Origin: Flaveria trinervia
Lineage: Eukaryota > Streptophyta > Magnoliopsida > Asterales > Asteraceae
Assembly: GCA_025506515.1 (NCBI GenBank)
Contig: CM046457.1
Span: 40,558,231 to 40,622,230 of the forward strand
Length of the DNA stretch: 64,000 nucleotides
Direction: 5' to 3'
A program made the translations under genes and the position numbers. The notes beneath the pieces were generated by a model that saw only the letters and a list, made by a program, of their open reading frames with translations, searched no databases and had not been told where the DNA came from. This document shows positions 12,191-22,919 of the stretch, one piece after another (the stretch's first letter is position 1; each line of letters begins with the position of its first letter).

Positions 12191-13140
12191 CAATGTTATT
12201 GGAGATGTCGATCAGGAGTACAAACCCGAAATCAGCTATACTCAGCTGATTACGCCTCAGTTATGGAGAAGGGTTACATTCATGATGGTGCTTATCGATT
12301 TTGTCTCACAGGTTGAGCCAAAATATGTCAGTGAAGCACTAAATGATGAGGCGTGGGTGAGTGCCATGCAAGAAGAACTTCTGCAGTTTAAGAAGTTAGG
12401 TGTATGGACACTGGTAGATAGACCTAAAGGTGCTAAAGTCATTGGCACAAATGGGTACTAAATGTAAGAAGGATGACCAAGGAGTCATCATAAGGAACAA
12501 AGCTCGACTGGTGGTTCAAGGTTTTCGCCAAGTCGAGGGTATTGACTATAACGAAGTGTTTGCACCCGTGGCAAGGATGGAAGCTATTCGTATCTTCCTC
12601 GCCTATGCCTCGTACATGAAGATTAAGTCTACCAATTAGATGTGAAGAGTGCATTCCTTCATGGTGAAATATGGGAAACAGTCTATGTGGTCAACCTGAG
12701 GGATTTGAAGACCCTTATCATCGGGATAGAGTTTACAAGCTCGACAAAGCTTTATATGGGCTTCATCAAGCTCCTCGAGCTTGGTACGAGAAACTCTCGA
12801 CTCATCTTGTGAAACACGGCTTTCGCAGGGAGTCATTGACTGTACACTGTTTATTAAAGAAAAGGATGGTGACCTACTGCTTGTACAGATCTATGTTGAT
12901 GACATAATCTTCGGGTCAAAGAACGAAGAGTTATGCAAAGAGTTTGAAGCAGTGATGAAGAAAGAGTTTGAGATGAGTGCAATGGGGGAGATGAAGTTCT
13001 TTCTCGGGTTACAGGTGGATCAAACACCTAATGGGATCTTTCTACATCAGACCAAGTATGTAGGAGACATCTCAGTCGCTTTGACATGGAGAATGCTTCT
13101 GCTGCTGGGACTCCACTTGCTACGAATCATGATATAGCAC
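12138..13140 (+). pseudogene. pol: Reverse transcriptase of B
   Basis: RT is spread over pieces 12138-12461, 12430-12639, 12671-12907 and 12781-13137. Recognisable motifs are EALNDEAWVSAMQEELLQF, NKARLVVQGFRQVEGIDY, FAPVARMEAIRIFLAYAS, DKALYGLHQAPRAWYEKL, and the catalytic IYVDDIIFGS followed by MGEMKFFLGLQVDQ. YVDD is intact. Frame changes at about 12460, 12635 and 12830 inactivate it. It copies element RNA into cDNA. Confidence 0.88.
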
Positions 13141-13868
13141 CTGATGAGAGTGGAGATCTTGTAGATGCCACTATGTACCGAGGAATGATTGGATCCCTCA
13201 TGTATCTCACTGCCTCAAGACCTGATATCATGTATGCTACATGTTATGTTCCAGATATCAGGCTAAACCTAAGGTCAATCATCTAATCGGGGTCAAAAGG
13301 ATCTTTCGCTATCTAAAGGGTACACCCACCCTGGGGTTGTGGTATCCTCATGATGACGATTTTGAGCTCACAGCGTATAGTGACTCGGACTATGGAGGCT
13401 GCAAAATGAACTACAAGTCTACATCAGCAGGGTGTCAATTCTTTGGGAGAAGATTAGTTACATGGCAGTGTAAGAAGCAGACATCGGTTGCATTGTCAAC
13501 CTGTGAAGCCGAATATGTTGCTGCTGCAAGTTGCTGTTCCCAAATCATTTGGATTCAACAGCAAATGCGGGATTACGGTTTGAAATTCTCGTCTACTCCT
13601 ATTTTTGTTGATAACTCTGCTGCAATTGCAGTAACCAAAAACCCGGTTCACATCCTAAGACCAAACACATCGGTATTAAATACCACTTCATAAGAGACTG
13701 TTTTGAAAGAACTTAATAGATGTGGTTAAAATTAATACTGATTTTCAACGTGCTGACCTCTATACAAAAGCCTTTGATAAACCACGTGTTCAATACTTGG
13801 TAGAGGTCAACGGCGTTAAAAAGAAAAGTGAGGTAATTCCTGATGAGCATATGTGTAGTCCGGTGTAG
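13141..13868 (+). pseudogene. pol: RNase H and pol C-terminus of B
   Basis: It continues RT with MYRGMIGSLMYLTASRPDIMYAT (split here), then RNase H with YSDSDYGGCKMNYKSTSAG, KKQTSVALSTCEAEYVAAAS and VDNSAAIAVTKNPV. The H of KTKHIEI is reached only after a frame change near 13650. The last part LYTKAFDKPRVQYLVE ends at the stop 13866-13868. Confidence 0.85.
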
Positions 13869-15420
13869 GTTTCATTAATGTTTATTTATTTTATGTTATC
13901 TGTTTTTTTTGTCTGTACATTTAACTTCATGTTACCTTGCTGTTTATTAAAATCCAAAAGTAATTAAATCCGAAATGATTTTAGTATTTTAGGGGGAGAA
14001 TATGTCAGCAAGTTAATATTAAAAAAAATGAGGGAGAAGGGGTAACTAGCTGAAATAAGGTAGAATGTGTCTGTGATATCGATTCAATACCTTTGGAATA
14101 TGATAGTACACAGGAACAAATTGAGAGGGATTTAAAATTTAAGGTTTGAAAAGATGCAAAAGTTCAAAGTATAAGTCTGTGTAGTCTAAGCAATATAAAA
14201 CGGGAAAATGATAGAAAACTGGCAACTCCTAAGGTGACACAGAGAAAGTAAACTTAGAGGCTGCTAGACCACAAATGATATGTTGGTAGATTAACACAAT
14301 AGACAATTAGACCTGATTGGTGATTTCAAGATCAAACTAAGTTGTTCAACTGACTGTGGACTTCCATCTTATCACTGGTTAACACAATCAAATATATTCC
14401 AATAAGGGGCAATGAGCATTTAAACGCCACAAAAGTGTGCGGATGACCAAATTAGAGCAAAGCAAGAAAAAATGAAAGACAAATGCAATAAAGCTAATGG
14501 CTCATGTTGTTGGTGCATTTTGTGTAAAATAAAATAAGCTGCTCTAACAAGGAGATAGGTGTGTGCCTCTCTACTGTGCGATGGCACTGACCTGAGGATA
14601 AGCATAACCTAGATATTCTAGAATTCATTGTTGTTTGCCGCCTCTCTGCTGTGCGATGGCACTGACCTGAGGACAGGTTTCTCTTTGAAAGCTCTAAGAA
14701 TAGTCTCTTCTTGTAATAATACCCGTAGACCGCTCAAACCTCTGAGGAATGTTGATTACCATATAAGTGTGGGATCCACAATGTTAGCTGAAATAATTAA
14801 ACCTAAATCAGTCACCAGTCTGCGTCAAAAGTCTGTGTATGGATTTAAGTGGACAAATATACTGACAATTAGTGGCTACATTCTCAAAAGTTCAACTCAA
14901 TGTGAAGATCTAAGAGTTTCAGTATGATTTCCTTAAGTTGCTAACGACTCTGGATGAACACCGAGAATTTAAGCATCAAAGAGCTTTAATAACAAGTCCC
15001 AAAATGATTTGATATTCCTGTATGATTCCAAAATTGATTTGGTCCAGATATGATCAATCTAAGTTAAAGCTGTCTACTCCTAATCAAATCCCTTAGATTT
15101 TCATCTTAGGGTTTTATCTCTCACAAAAAGTCCAAACATAAACTTTAGTTATGTAGTTAGTTTAAGTTACTATGTTTATCTTTTAATTGTGTGTCTGTCG
15201 GACTACATCAGGGAAATCAGAAAGGAATTAACTTACCTAAAAAGGGTCATGTCTGAGATGGCCACATGGTTTTCAAAATGTCAAAGGTCACGTCTGAAGT
15301 TACTGAATTGGTTAGAGCTTACCATGTCATTATGAATGTGAAAATGGGTCTGAACAGTAAATGTTAAAATGACTGTAAACTCACAAAGTGTGACCCATTC
15401 ACACTAGTGGATCAGGATTA
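13869..15420. other. Spacer of B after pol; internal PPT-like site and direct repeat
   Basis: No coding signal was recognised. A polypurine tract TTAGGGGGAGAA (13990-14001) lies about 120 bp after the pol stop, where a copia element without an extra ORF would have its 3' PPT and LTR. A 36-bp imperfect direct repeat containing CTGTGCGATGGCACTGACCT lies at about 14565-14600 and 14637-14673. The rest is AT-rich. Confidence 0.5.
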
Positions 15421-15700
15421 TCGACCAACTATGCGAATGGCTTCCAATCGGCCGAATGGACATGAAATGATTCATTCGACCGAATGGAAGGGGGAGAACG
15501 AAACAGTAGACCGACTGAGGCTCAATCGGTCAACTAAAGGGGCGAATGAAGGAGACCGAATGAGTCAGTCGACCGACTAGACTCAGTCGGCCGACTGAGA
15601 CTCAGTCGGCCGACTGAATGCGATTGACTAGGCCAATCGTACGACTGAACCTCAGTCGCCCGATTGAACTGAGCGACTGAGGCCAGTCGGCCGAATGAAC
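15421..15700. repeat. Palindromic repeat array 1 in B's spacer
   Basis: About twelve copies of the CAGTCGGCCGACTGA type, the same family as in the LTR but with GG/CC centres more common. Perfect inverted repeats are present, for example near 15587-15610. The array ends 10 bp before a TATA-like sequence, mirroring the U3 layout. Confidence 0.75.
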
Positions 15701-15710
15701 CTAGGTTTAG

Positions 15711-15718
15711 TATTTAAA
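15711..15718 (+). promoter_or_regulatory. Candidate internal TATA box of B
   Basis: TATTTAAA within GTTTAGTATTTAAAGG, directly after palindrome array 1 and about 740 bp before the extra ORF's ATG. A start-like CATATCACTCATCACTCC follows 25-40 nt downstream. The match is weaker than the LTR TATA box. Confidence 0.35.
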
Positions 15719-15854
15719 GGTCATAATCGATCGCATATCACTCATCACTCCAAAACATCCCGAATCGCGTTCATTACCGTTACCCTGTCGAAATTGCCTC
15801 CGATTATGATATACATTGCGGTTAAGATTCTTACATTCCAGTGACGTTTTACAG

Positions 15855-16445
15855 GTACACTACTCCTTGAATCCTACATCACTGAACTACAATAACGAAA
15901 TTGGATTAAATCAAGAACCGAACTGCGAATCGACTTAATCACCTATGTAAATGAAGCAAAATGTTAAAATTGAGTTTAATAGGTTATTAGTGACAAGTAT
16001 ACGAGACTTATGGACATTACACACTGTTAAAAGACTTAGAAGGGTCAAGATTCAACCCACAGGGATCGAACAGGGGGCAAGCGACTGGTCGTTCGAATGA
16101 ACTCCAATCGCACGATTGACCTTGCGATTGGATCATTCGACCGACTGAACCACGAATGAGTCCAATCAGCCGATTGAACTCAATCGCATGTCTCAGTCGG
16201 CCGATTGAACTCAATTGCATGCCTCAATCAGCCGATTGAACTTAATCGCATGTCTCAGTCGGCAGATTGAACTCAATCGCATGCCTCAATCAGCCGATTG
16301 AACTCAATCGCATGTCTCGAACAGGCGACTGACTTCAGTCGCATGATTCATTCGCACGAATGAATCAAAATGACTTTCAACTTTACACTTAGAACAGAAG
16401 TTTTCATGTCTTATGTATAATAGTTCTATGTCTTGTGTGTTACAG
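15855..16445 (+). other. Candidate 5'-UTR intron upstream of B's extra ORF
   Basis: A donor-like ACAG|GTACAC lies at 15851-15860 and an acceptor-like TTGTGTGTTACAG ends at 16445. That would place the extra ORF's ATG (16450) four bases into the next exon. The interval is non-coding and contains palindrome array 2. No transcript evidence is available; chance matches are possible. Confidence 0.25.
16081..16365. repeat. Palindromic repeat array 2 in B's spacer
   Basis: Copies of the family motif, including a regular tandem block at about 16165-16318 with a period of about 36 bp (unit AATCAGCCGATTGAACTCAA then TCGCATGTCTC). The block ends 80 bp before the extra ORF. It occupies the place the leader array has relative to gag. 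Confidence 0.75.
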
Positions 16446-16449
16446 ATAA

Positions 16450-19400
16450 ATGGCAGAAAAGTGGACCATAAATCCCAAGCACAACATCTGTGCCCACTTG
16501 GATCACACCACCAGGAACGGGGATGAGTTTATCGACATAATTGCATTTCTGAGACGGTCCCGGATCTATAAGGCGATCTCCACTCCTTGCACGCCTTACA
16601 GATCACTCCATCAGGCATTCTGGGAAAATGCCTCGGTGGACCGCTCTCGTGAGCCTTACTGTATCAGGAGCTCCATACACGGCCATGATATTGAGATCTC
16701 TGCCGCCGATATTCAGAGGGTCCTAGAGTTCGGGGAGGATGCTGATCATCCTACAAAACTACATCCATTGACTGTAAGAGGATGCTTCCTAAGGCTAAAG
16801 TACGCTGGGGATATCAACTCAGGTATGCTCAACAAGAGCAACCTGAGCCCCCAGTACAAGTACTTAGCACACGTGATTCTAAAGTGTGTAGCTTCGAGGA
16901 GGGGTGGGTTTGACGACCTCTCAGACAAGATTCAAAATGCCTACGTGGCACTGGTTCTGAACCAACCCTTTAGTTTTTCCAGCATGATATTCTCCTACTT
17001 GGTGGAGAATTTGGAGGTAAAGGGAAAAGAGGGGTTCTGTATGTACCCCAGATTCTTACAGCTCATTTTCAACGAAAAGTTGCCTCAGTTGCCCAAAGAG
17101 AGTCATGACGCAGTGGCCCTGGAAATAATGGATGATCTACTCTGGGCAGAATGAGAGTTTACAGGGGAAAGCAGATTAAGCCCCAAGTGAAGAGAATGAT
17201 TGGCCACTTAGCAGATGAAAGCTATGTGGCACGGGGAGACGCCAATGGCGTCACGAGGACAGTGACTCCGACGTGGAGCGATTGTCCTCCCTACTGATGA
17301 CTCTGAGGAGGATGACATTGAGGATGAGGCTGTTCCATCCCGAGGCACCGTGTCTGACTCTGTTCCCTCGGTGTCTGTCTCACCTGCTGAGGTAACTGAG
17401 TCAGCAGGATTCCATCAAGATTTTGTGCTTACCGAGGAAGATGAAGATGAATCTGATGAGGAGCCATTGACCCGAACTGTGGAAGGAAAGTGGTTCCCAC
17501 AGAACATGGGTTGAGGGTTGTCGGTGAACAACCGAGAGGCTTCGGAGATACAGAGACTGATCCATCATATGCTCCGGAGTCCTCAGGCGGGATTGAAGGG
17601 GGAGCATCCACCTCGAGGGGAACAAGGAGAAAACGGATGGCTCAACCCCATGGCCAGAAAAAGAAAAAGCGTAAGGTAACCTTCATCACCACCACATCCG
17701 CCATACCTTCCACCACTACCACCTCTGCAGACACACCTTCCACCACCATACCTCTCCCATAACAACCACAACCACCCCCATACCGATCACCACAAGCCAG
17801 ACCCCTGCTACCACTACTTCATTCACCCCACACTCACCACCACCATCATCCAGACCTTACCCGATATTCACCACCTCCACCACCACCACTAGCCACCAAA
17901 CCGAGCCCTCAGCCTACCCCTCACACACCTCTAGATCTCTCTCTACCTCCAATAGGGGTAGAGGAACAGCTGGCAGCCTTAAATAGAATGGTGTTACCAC
18001 TGCTGCGGCTGATGAGGAAAAGACCTCTCAGATCCGCCAGCTCACCGACCTGACTGCTGCACAATCGAAGAAAATTGCAGAGCAGGATCGAGCTATTGAG
18101 GAGCAGGCCCAGAAATGGCTGCTCAGAACACTCAGTTGGACCAACTCCGAGCACAAAGCGTCACAGCAGGTAAGCAGATAGAAGAGTTGGAAAAGGCAAA
18201 GAGGTCCATTTTGCTAAAGTTAAAAGGATCAAAGGAGGAACCTCTAAAGATAAAGGATGGAGAAAGAGATACTGAGGATGATGATGATGATGACAGTGAT
18301 TCTGATGAAGAGAAAACAGAAGAGTGGTGTGCAGATGAAGACTGAAGATGGAGAAGCAGCTGAATCTGTCTCAGCTCCCGGTCAAGAGCAGAGAACAAAG
18401 AACCACAGGATCAGTCAGCTTCTACTTCTGCCCTTCACACGAAGAGACTAGCATACAGGATAAAAGTAAATAGTGGATGTTTATGTATTTAATTACTTTT
18501 GTACTCTGTATTGAAAACGATGTACTGAATGTTTATATTAACTTAATGCATTTTGTTTGATATATTACTAACGATTTGAATGTGAAATGTGTAAATCAAA
18601 CAGATCCAAAGTACCACAAAGATGAGTTTGATATTGCTCCCCTTCAACAGGTCAAGTCTCAACTCACAATGATTTTTGATCTGCAAGGGATTATCAGAAG
18701 GTCAGTGAGTTATACACCTGAAGAAGGTGAAATAATTCACGACCTATCTAACGACCAACTGGCAGAAATGTTCAGACTCAATCCTGATGATATTGTCAAG
18801 GATGCTCCAACAGTTGATTCAACCAGTGACGACGAAAGACGACTACACGTTGATGAAGTTGAGGTTGAAGATATTGCTGCTGAAGAGTACCCTCAATACG
18901 CTGACAACGCGGGTAATGTGGTCCCCAATCTGGGTGAGTCCCTAGTCAGTGATATGTTTGAGGTACTAGACAAGATGGAGCAGGAAGCAGGAAAGACCAA
19001 AGGAACAGCCCAAGCCTCAAACGATGACGTATACATTCGCAAGGCTGAATGGGCTGAATGTTTTAAAGAAGTCAGAGCCCAACGTGATGCACCGAAGAGG
19101 GATGCCTACACCAGTTCTACAGCGTCAAGAAAAATCTTACGGTGTCAGGCAGGATTATAGCATGGGCATATTTTGATGATCTTAACGTTTATGCCGCTAA
19201 GAGGGAAAAGGGCATAGAGTACTTTAGATTTCCACATGATCTAAAGACTCTACCTGGATTTGAGCTCAACCAGCTGGCCAAGTTGAAGCTGTTGTATGCT
19301 GACCCGAGAAAAATGTCAGGCTGGTTTGAGGCTGCCCTCAAGAAAGAGTATCACACCAGATGGATTAACTTCAGACCTCAACAACCTACAAGGTTTATTA

Positions 19401-19810
19401 GAAGGTCTGAGATGGATGCCATTACATGAAAACCTAAGATTGTGTTGAAGTGGAGTCTTCCTCGCACTATGTCGAGAATCCCTCTCAGGGAAATGCCACA
19501 GGACTTCACTCCACACTTCAAATGGTGGTACTATGATTGGAGAACTGCTGAAGCTGTCATAGTTCTGAACAAAGGGGATCAAATGGATACTGTCAGGGTA
19601 TTCGACCCCATGTGGCTAACCAACTTGTCTGCTAATGATGTCTATACATTATACAAGTGGCCACTGTTCTATGACACACAAGACATTATACAAGCCCTCC
19701 AGTTCCAAAATGTTATACGACTTTGTTTCGCGTTTGATATTCACACGGGAGTCGCACAAGAGGACAAGTACAAGAAATATGAGAAGGTAATGAAGAAAAC
19801 AAGACATTAG
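16450..19810 (+). pseudogene. Env-position extra ORF of element B
   Basis: The best preserved extra ORF. The first 234 codons (16450-17154) are open: MAEKWTINPKHNICAHL, FWENASVDR near residue 60, MYPRFLQLIFNEK near residue 200. Stops and frameshifts then break it into pieces. In order these are an acidic segment (17280-17480), a Lys-rich patch (KKKKRK, 17655-17670), a Thr/Pro-rich linker (17680-17930), a Gln/Glu/Lys coiled coil (18000-18230), an Asp run (18275-18310), an acidic block (18576-19130) and a Trp-rich C-terminal domain (19142-19810: IIAWAYFDD, HFKWWYYDW, FDPMWLTNLS). I see no signal peptide or membrane helix. A, D and F carry relatives. Its role is unknown. Confidence 0.75.
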
Positions 19811-19820
19811 AGAGATCTAG

Positions 19821-19835
19821 GTCCAATGGGGAGTT
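19821..19835 (+). other. 3' polypurine tract of B
   Basis: GTCCAATGGGGAGTT directly precedes the TG of the 3' LTR. It is the plus-strand primer site. D has the related GGTCCATGGGGGAGTT. Confidence 0.8.
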
Positions 19836-20542
19836 TGTTGATACATGTATGTCCCTAGATCGTGATATGTGATGTAATAGATCTTGTTTGGTATGATTAA
19901 TGAACAGACATTGATAGTCTGTTGGTTATAATGTTTAATAGTTCTTAATGAGTCGTAAATGAATTGATTGAGTTTATGATTACTTGAATGATTACATATA
20001 ATATTATTAATTAACTAAAACATTCAAACTTAACTTAATGAAGTTCCCATGCGAATGGCTCATGCGAATGAACCATAAGCATGGAGAACCTCATACGATT
20101 GACTCAGTCGCACGACTGAACCAGGAGACTGGATCAGTCGTACGACTGTAACATAAGATTGGGTCAGCCGCACGACTGAACACTCAGTCGCACCAATGAA
20201 CCAACCGCATGGTTCAATCGCACGACTGAACCAAACTAATGGTTCAGTCGCACGATTGAAGAGTGCCAACCTATAAATACAACTCAATTCGTGAAAAACA
20301 GGGAGATTCGATCAAGTTCAATTCCTACGAACCCTAGCCGTCCAGAAACCTTCCAAATCGTTCTCCAAGTTCATAGAACACATTAGATCGATTCCTTATC
20401 GATTTCTAACGTTAGTTTCAATCCTTGATTGATTCTTCGTGTGTTCTCACTGATTGGATCGCCAATCAAATAGGATTCTGCACTATTTGATCCGGTATAC
20501 ACGTGATCTCTAGGTATTTCAGTCGAATACAAGGTCCTAACA
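19836..20542 (+). repeat. 3' LTR of B
   Basis: It starts TGTTGATACATG, ends GGTCCTAACA, and matches 6515-7220 at about 97% by eye. It is followed directly by the second AAGCT. Confidence 0.95.
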
Positions 20543-20547
20543 AAGCT
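20543..20547. repeat. Target-site duplication AAGCT, right of B
   Basis: Second copy of the 5-bp duplication at 6510-6514. A's RT reading VYKLSKAL ends here and continues at 6509 on the minus strand. Confidence 0.93.
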
Positions 20548-22903
20548 TTACTCAGTTTATATACTCGATGTGGAAATTGTGCATCCTCAAAGCCTGGAGG
20601 TTGCTTCACAAATGCATCATCAGTAATTGGACCATATAAAAATGCACCCTTTACATCCATTTGATACACCTTAAATGTCATGAATGAAGCATAAGCCAGA
20701 AAAACTCGAATAGATTCAAGTCTTGCAACCGGTGCAAACACTTCATCATAATCTATACCTTCTTCCTGTGTGTATCCTTGTGCAACAAGTCTTGCTTTGT
20801 TCCTTATTACAACACCACGATCATTAGTTTTATTTCTAAATAACCATTTCGTGCCCATTACATTTTCTCGTTGAGGTAGATCCACCAAATTCCACACTTC
20901 TTGTTTGCGGAATTGAAGTAATTCTTCTTGCATGGCTTTTATCCAACCATTGTCCTTTAATGCTTCGGTAACATTTTTAGGAACAATTTGAGAAAGAAAA
21001 TAAGAGTATAAGCATACGTTTGCTTGTTCTGATTTACTCCTTGTTGTTCTCTCATACAATGAACCAATAATCTGAGAAATTGGATGATTCTTGTGAATAC
21101 GAGATGTAGTAATCTCATCACATTGAACATTAACATCCAGATTTGTTTGATTCAAGTTGGAAAACTCATGTATCAAAGTAGAAGAATGTGGATTGAAGTT
21201 TGGAACATGAGTAGGTGAATTGAAAAAGTAATCAAACTTACCTGTATCAACTACATCACCTAAAATGGATGATGTTCCAGACTCAGGTATCACAAACTCA
21301 TTACCATCATTAGGAATATTTTGTGATTCTTCCGGATTAATTGACTCTGAATGATCTGAAACTGTATTTTCATGGTTTTGAATTGTTAAATCCTTGACAA
21401 ATGATAAAAATAGGTAGTCTGAGCTTGAATCATCTGGGTCATCAGAATCTGAATCTTCACTGAAAGATCCAAGATCTCCTCTTGAGATCTTCTTATCTGT
21501 AGAATTAAGACAATTTGGTTGATCAAACAAATTGGATTGAAAAGAGTTTGATAATGAATCTAGATTAAATAACCATGCAGGACCATTTGAAACTAATGGA
21601 AAAGAATATTCCATAGATTCAACGTTGAATGTTTCAAGGATTACATTCGTCCTAGAGTTATAGACTCGATAGGCTTTTGAAACTGATGTATATCCAACGA
21701 AAAATCCATTATCAGATTTTGCATCAAATTTTCCTAATTGATCACTTGAATTAAGAATCATAACAGGACAACCAAATGATTTTAAAAAGTTTATGTTCGG
21801 TTTTCTGCCAAACATTAACTCATATGGAGTTTTCAGTTTATCTTTGACAATTAAGATTTGATTCTGAACGAAACACGCAGTTGATATTGCTTCATCCCAA
21901 AAAAGTGATAGGTATTTTTGCATCAGCTAACATAGAACGACCAGCTTCAATCAGTGTTCTATTATTCCTTTCAGCAACTCCATTTTGTTGAGGAGTTCTG
22001 GGAGCACTGAACTGATGAGCTATCCCTTTCGGTGCACAAAACATTTCAATGTTAACATTTTTGAATTCTGTTCCATTATCACTTCTTATAATTTTCACTT
22101 TGTTGTCTAATTGATTTTCAACTTTAATGATAAATTCTTTTAATAATTCAGCTGTTTTAGATTTGGCATAAAGAAAGAAAACCCATAAAATCTTGTAAGG
22201 TCATCAATGATAACTAAACAATATGATTTTCGTCCAATACTCTTGACGTTTGTTGGTCCAAAAAGGTCCATATGTAACATCTGAAGAGGTTGGATGTTTA
22301 GTTTATAGGCTTGGACTTATAAGACGCTCTGTGTTGCTTTCCCTTCAAACATGCTGAGCAGTTATCATTTGTTGCAAACTTCTTGGATGGAAGTCCAATG
22401 ACATGATTTCCTGCTACGAGCTTGTTCATGTTCTTGAAATTTGAATGACCGAGACGTCTATGCCAAAGCTGGCTTTCATCATTCGATGCTTTAGCAATTA
22501 CGCATGTTGTTTCAGTAGAAGGATCAACTTGAGACATATCCAATTTCTATACATCTCTTTCTCTCTCAGCTGTAACAATAACTCAATCTTTGCTTATCTT
22601 GAAGCCTGGTTTCAAAACATAACATAAAGAATTATCAAACAGAACAGAATACGATTTATCACAAATTTGAGATACGCTTAACAGATTAAAGTTCAACCGT
22701 GAACAAAAGTTGACTTTATCAAAGCTTATTATCCTATTGGATACTGTTCCTTCTCCGGTTATTTTTCCTCCAGCATCACCACCAAAGGCGACGTGAGTTC
22801 CATCTTTTGATTTAAATTCTTGTAACAAGGCAGTATTGCCTGTCATGTGCCGACTACACCCACTATCCACATACCATGTATTGATTGGTCTTTTTGGGCG
22901 TAC
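20548..22903 (-). pseudogene. pol: Element A pol, 5' part: protease, integrase, RT N-half
   Basis: Reading right to left: protease (PINTWYVDSGCSRHMTGN at about 22880) begins in phase 0 after an acceptor-like GCAG at 22907-22904. GAG-pre-integrase (SQLWHRRLGHSNFKNMNKL, then CSACLKGKQH, 22298-22543) follows. The integrase core has IRSDNGTEFKN and QNGVAERNNRTLIE (21892-22098); the first catalytic Asp (LHMDLFGP type) is near 22270 in another frame. A 485-codon open stretch (21923-20466, its last part reading into B's LTR) covers the integrase C-terminus, an acidic linker and RT to QMDVKGAFLYG and VYKLSKAL, where B is inserted. It is the best preserved part of A. Confidence 0.88.
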
Positions 22904-22919
22904 CTGCACTACAAGAAAG

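Larger units (their letters stand above)
6515..20542 (+). mobile_element. Complete copia element B (Sirevirus-like), 14.0 kb
   Basis: B is a full LTR-to-LTR element with 5-bp TSDs (AAGCT) inserted in A's RT, on the opposite strand to A. The order is: 5' LTR, PBS, leader with palindromic repeats, gag, protease, integrase, RT, RNase H, spacer of 2.6 kb, env-position ORF of about 3.4 kb, polypurine tract, 3' LTR. The two LTRs (706 and 707 bp) differ at roughly 16-20 positions by eye, about half of them single-base indels, so the insertion is fairly recent. All genes carry frameshifts, so this copy cannot make its proteins as read. At 14 kb it is large for Ty1/copia but fits Sireviruses. Confidence 0.93.

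Noticed and set aside
18132..18398. Minus-strand Ser-rich open frame
   Set aside because: Shadow of the Asp/Glu-rich plus-strand extra ORF of B.
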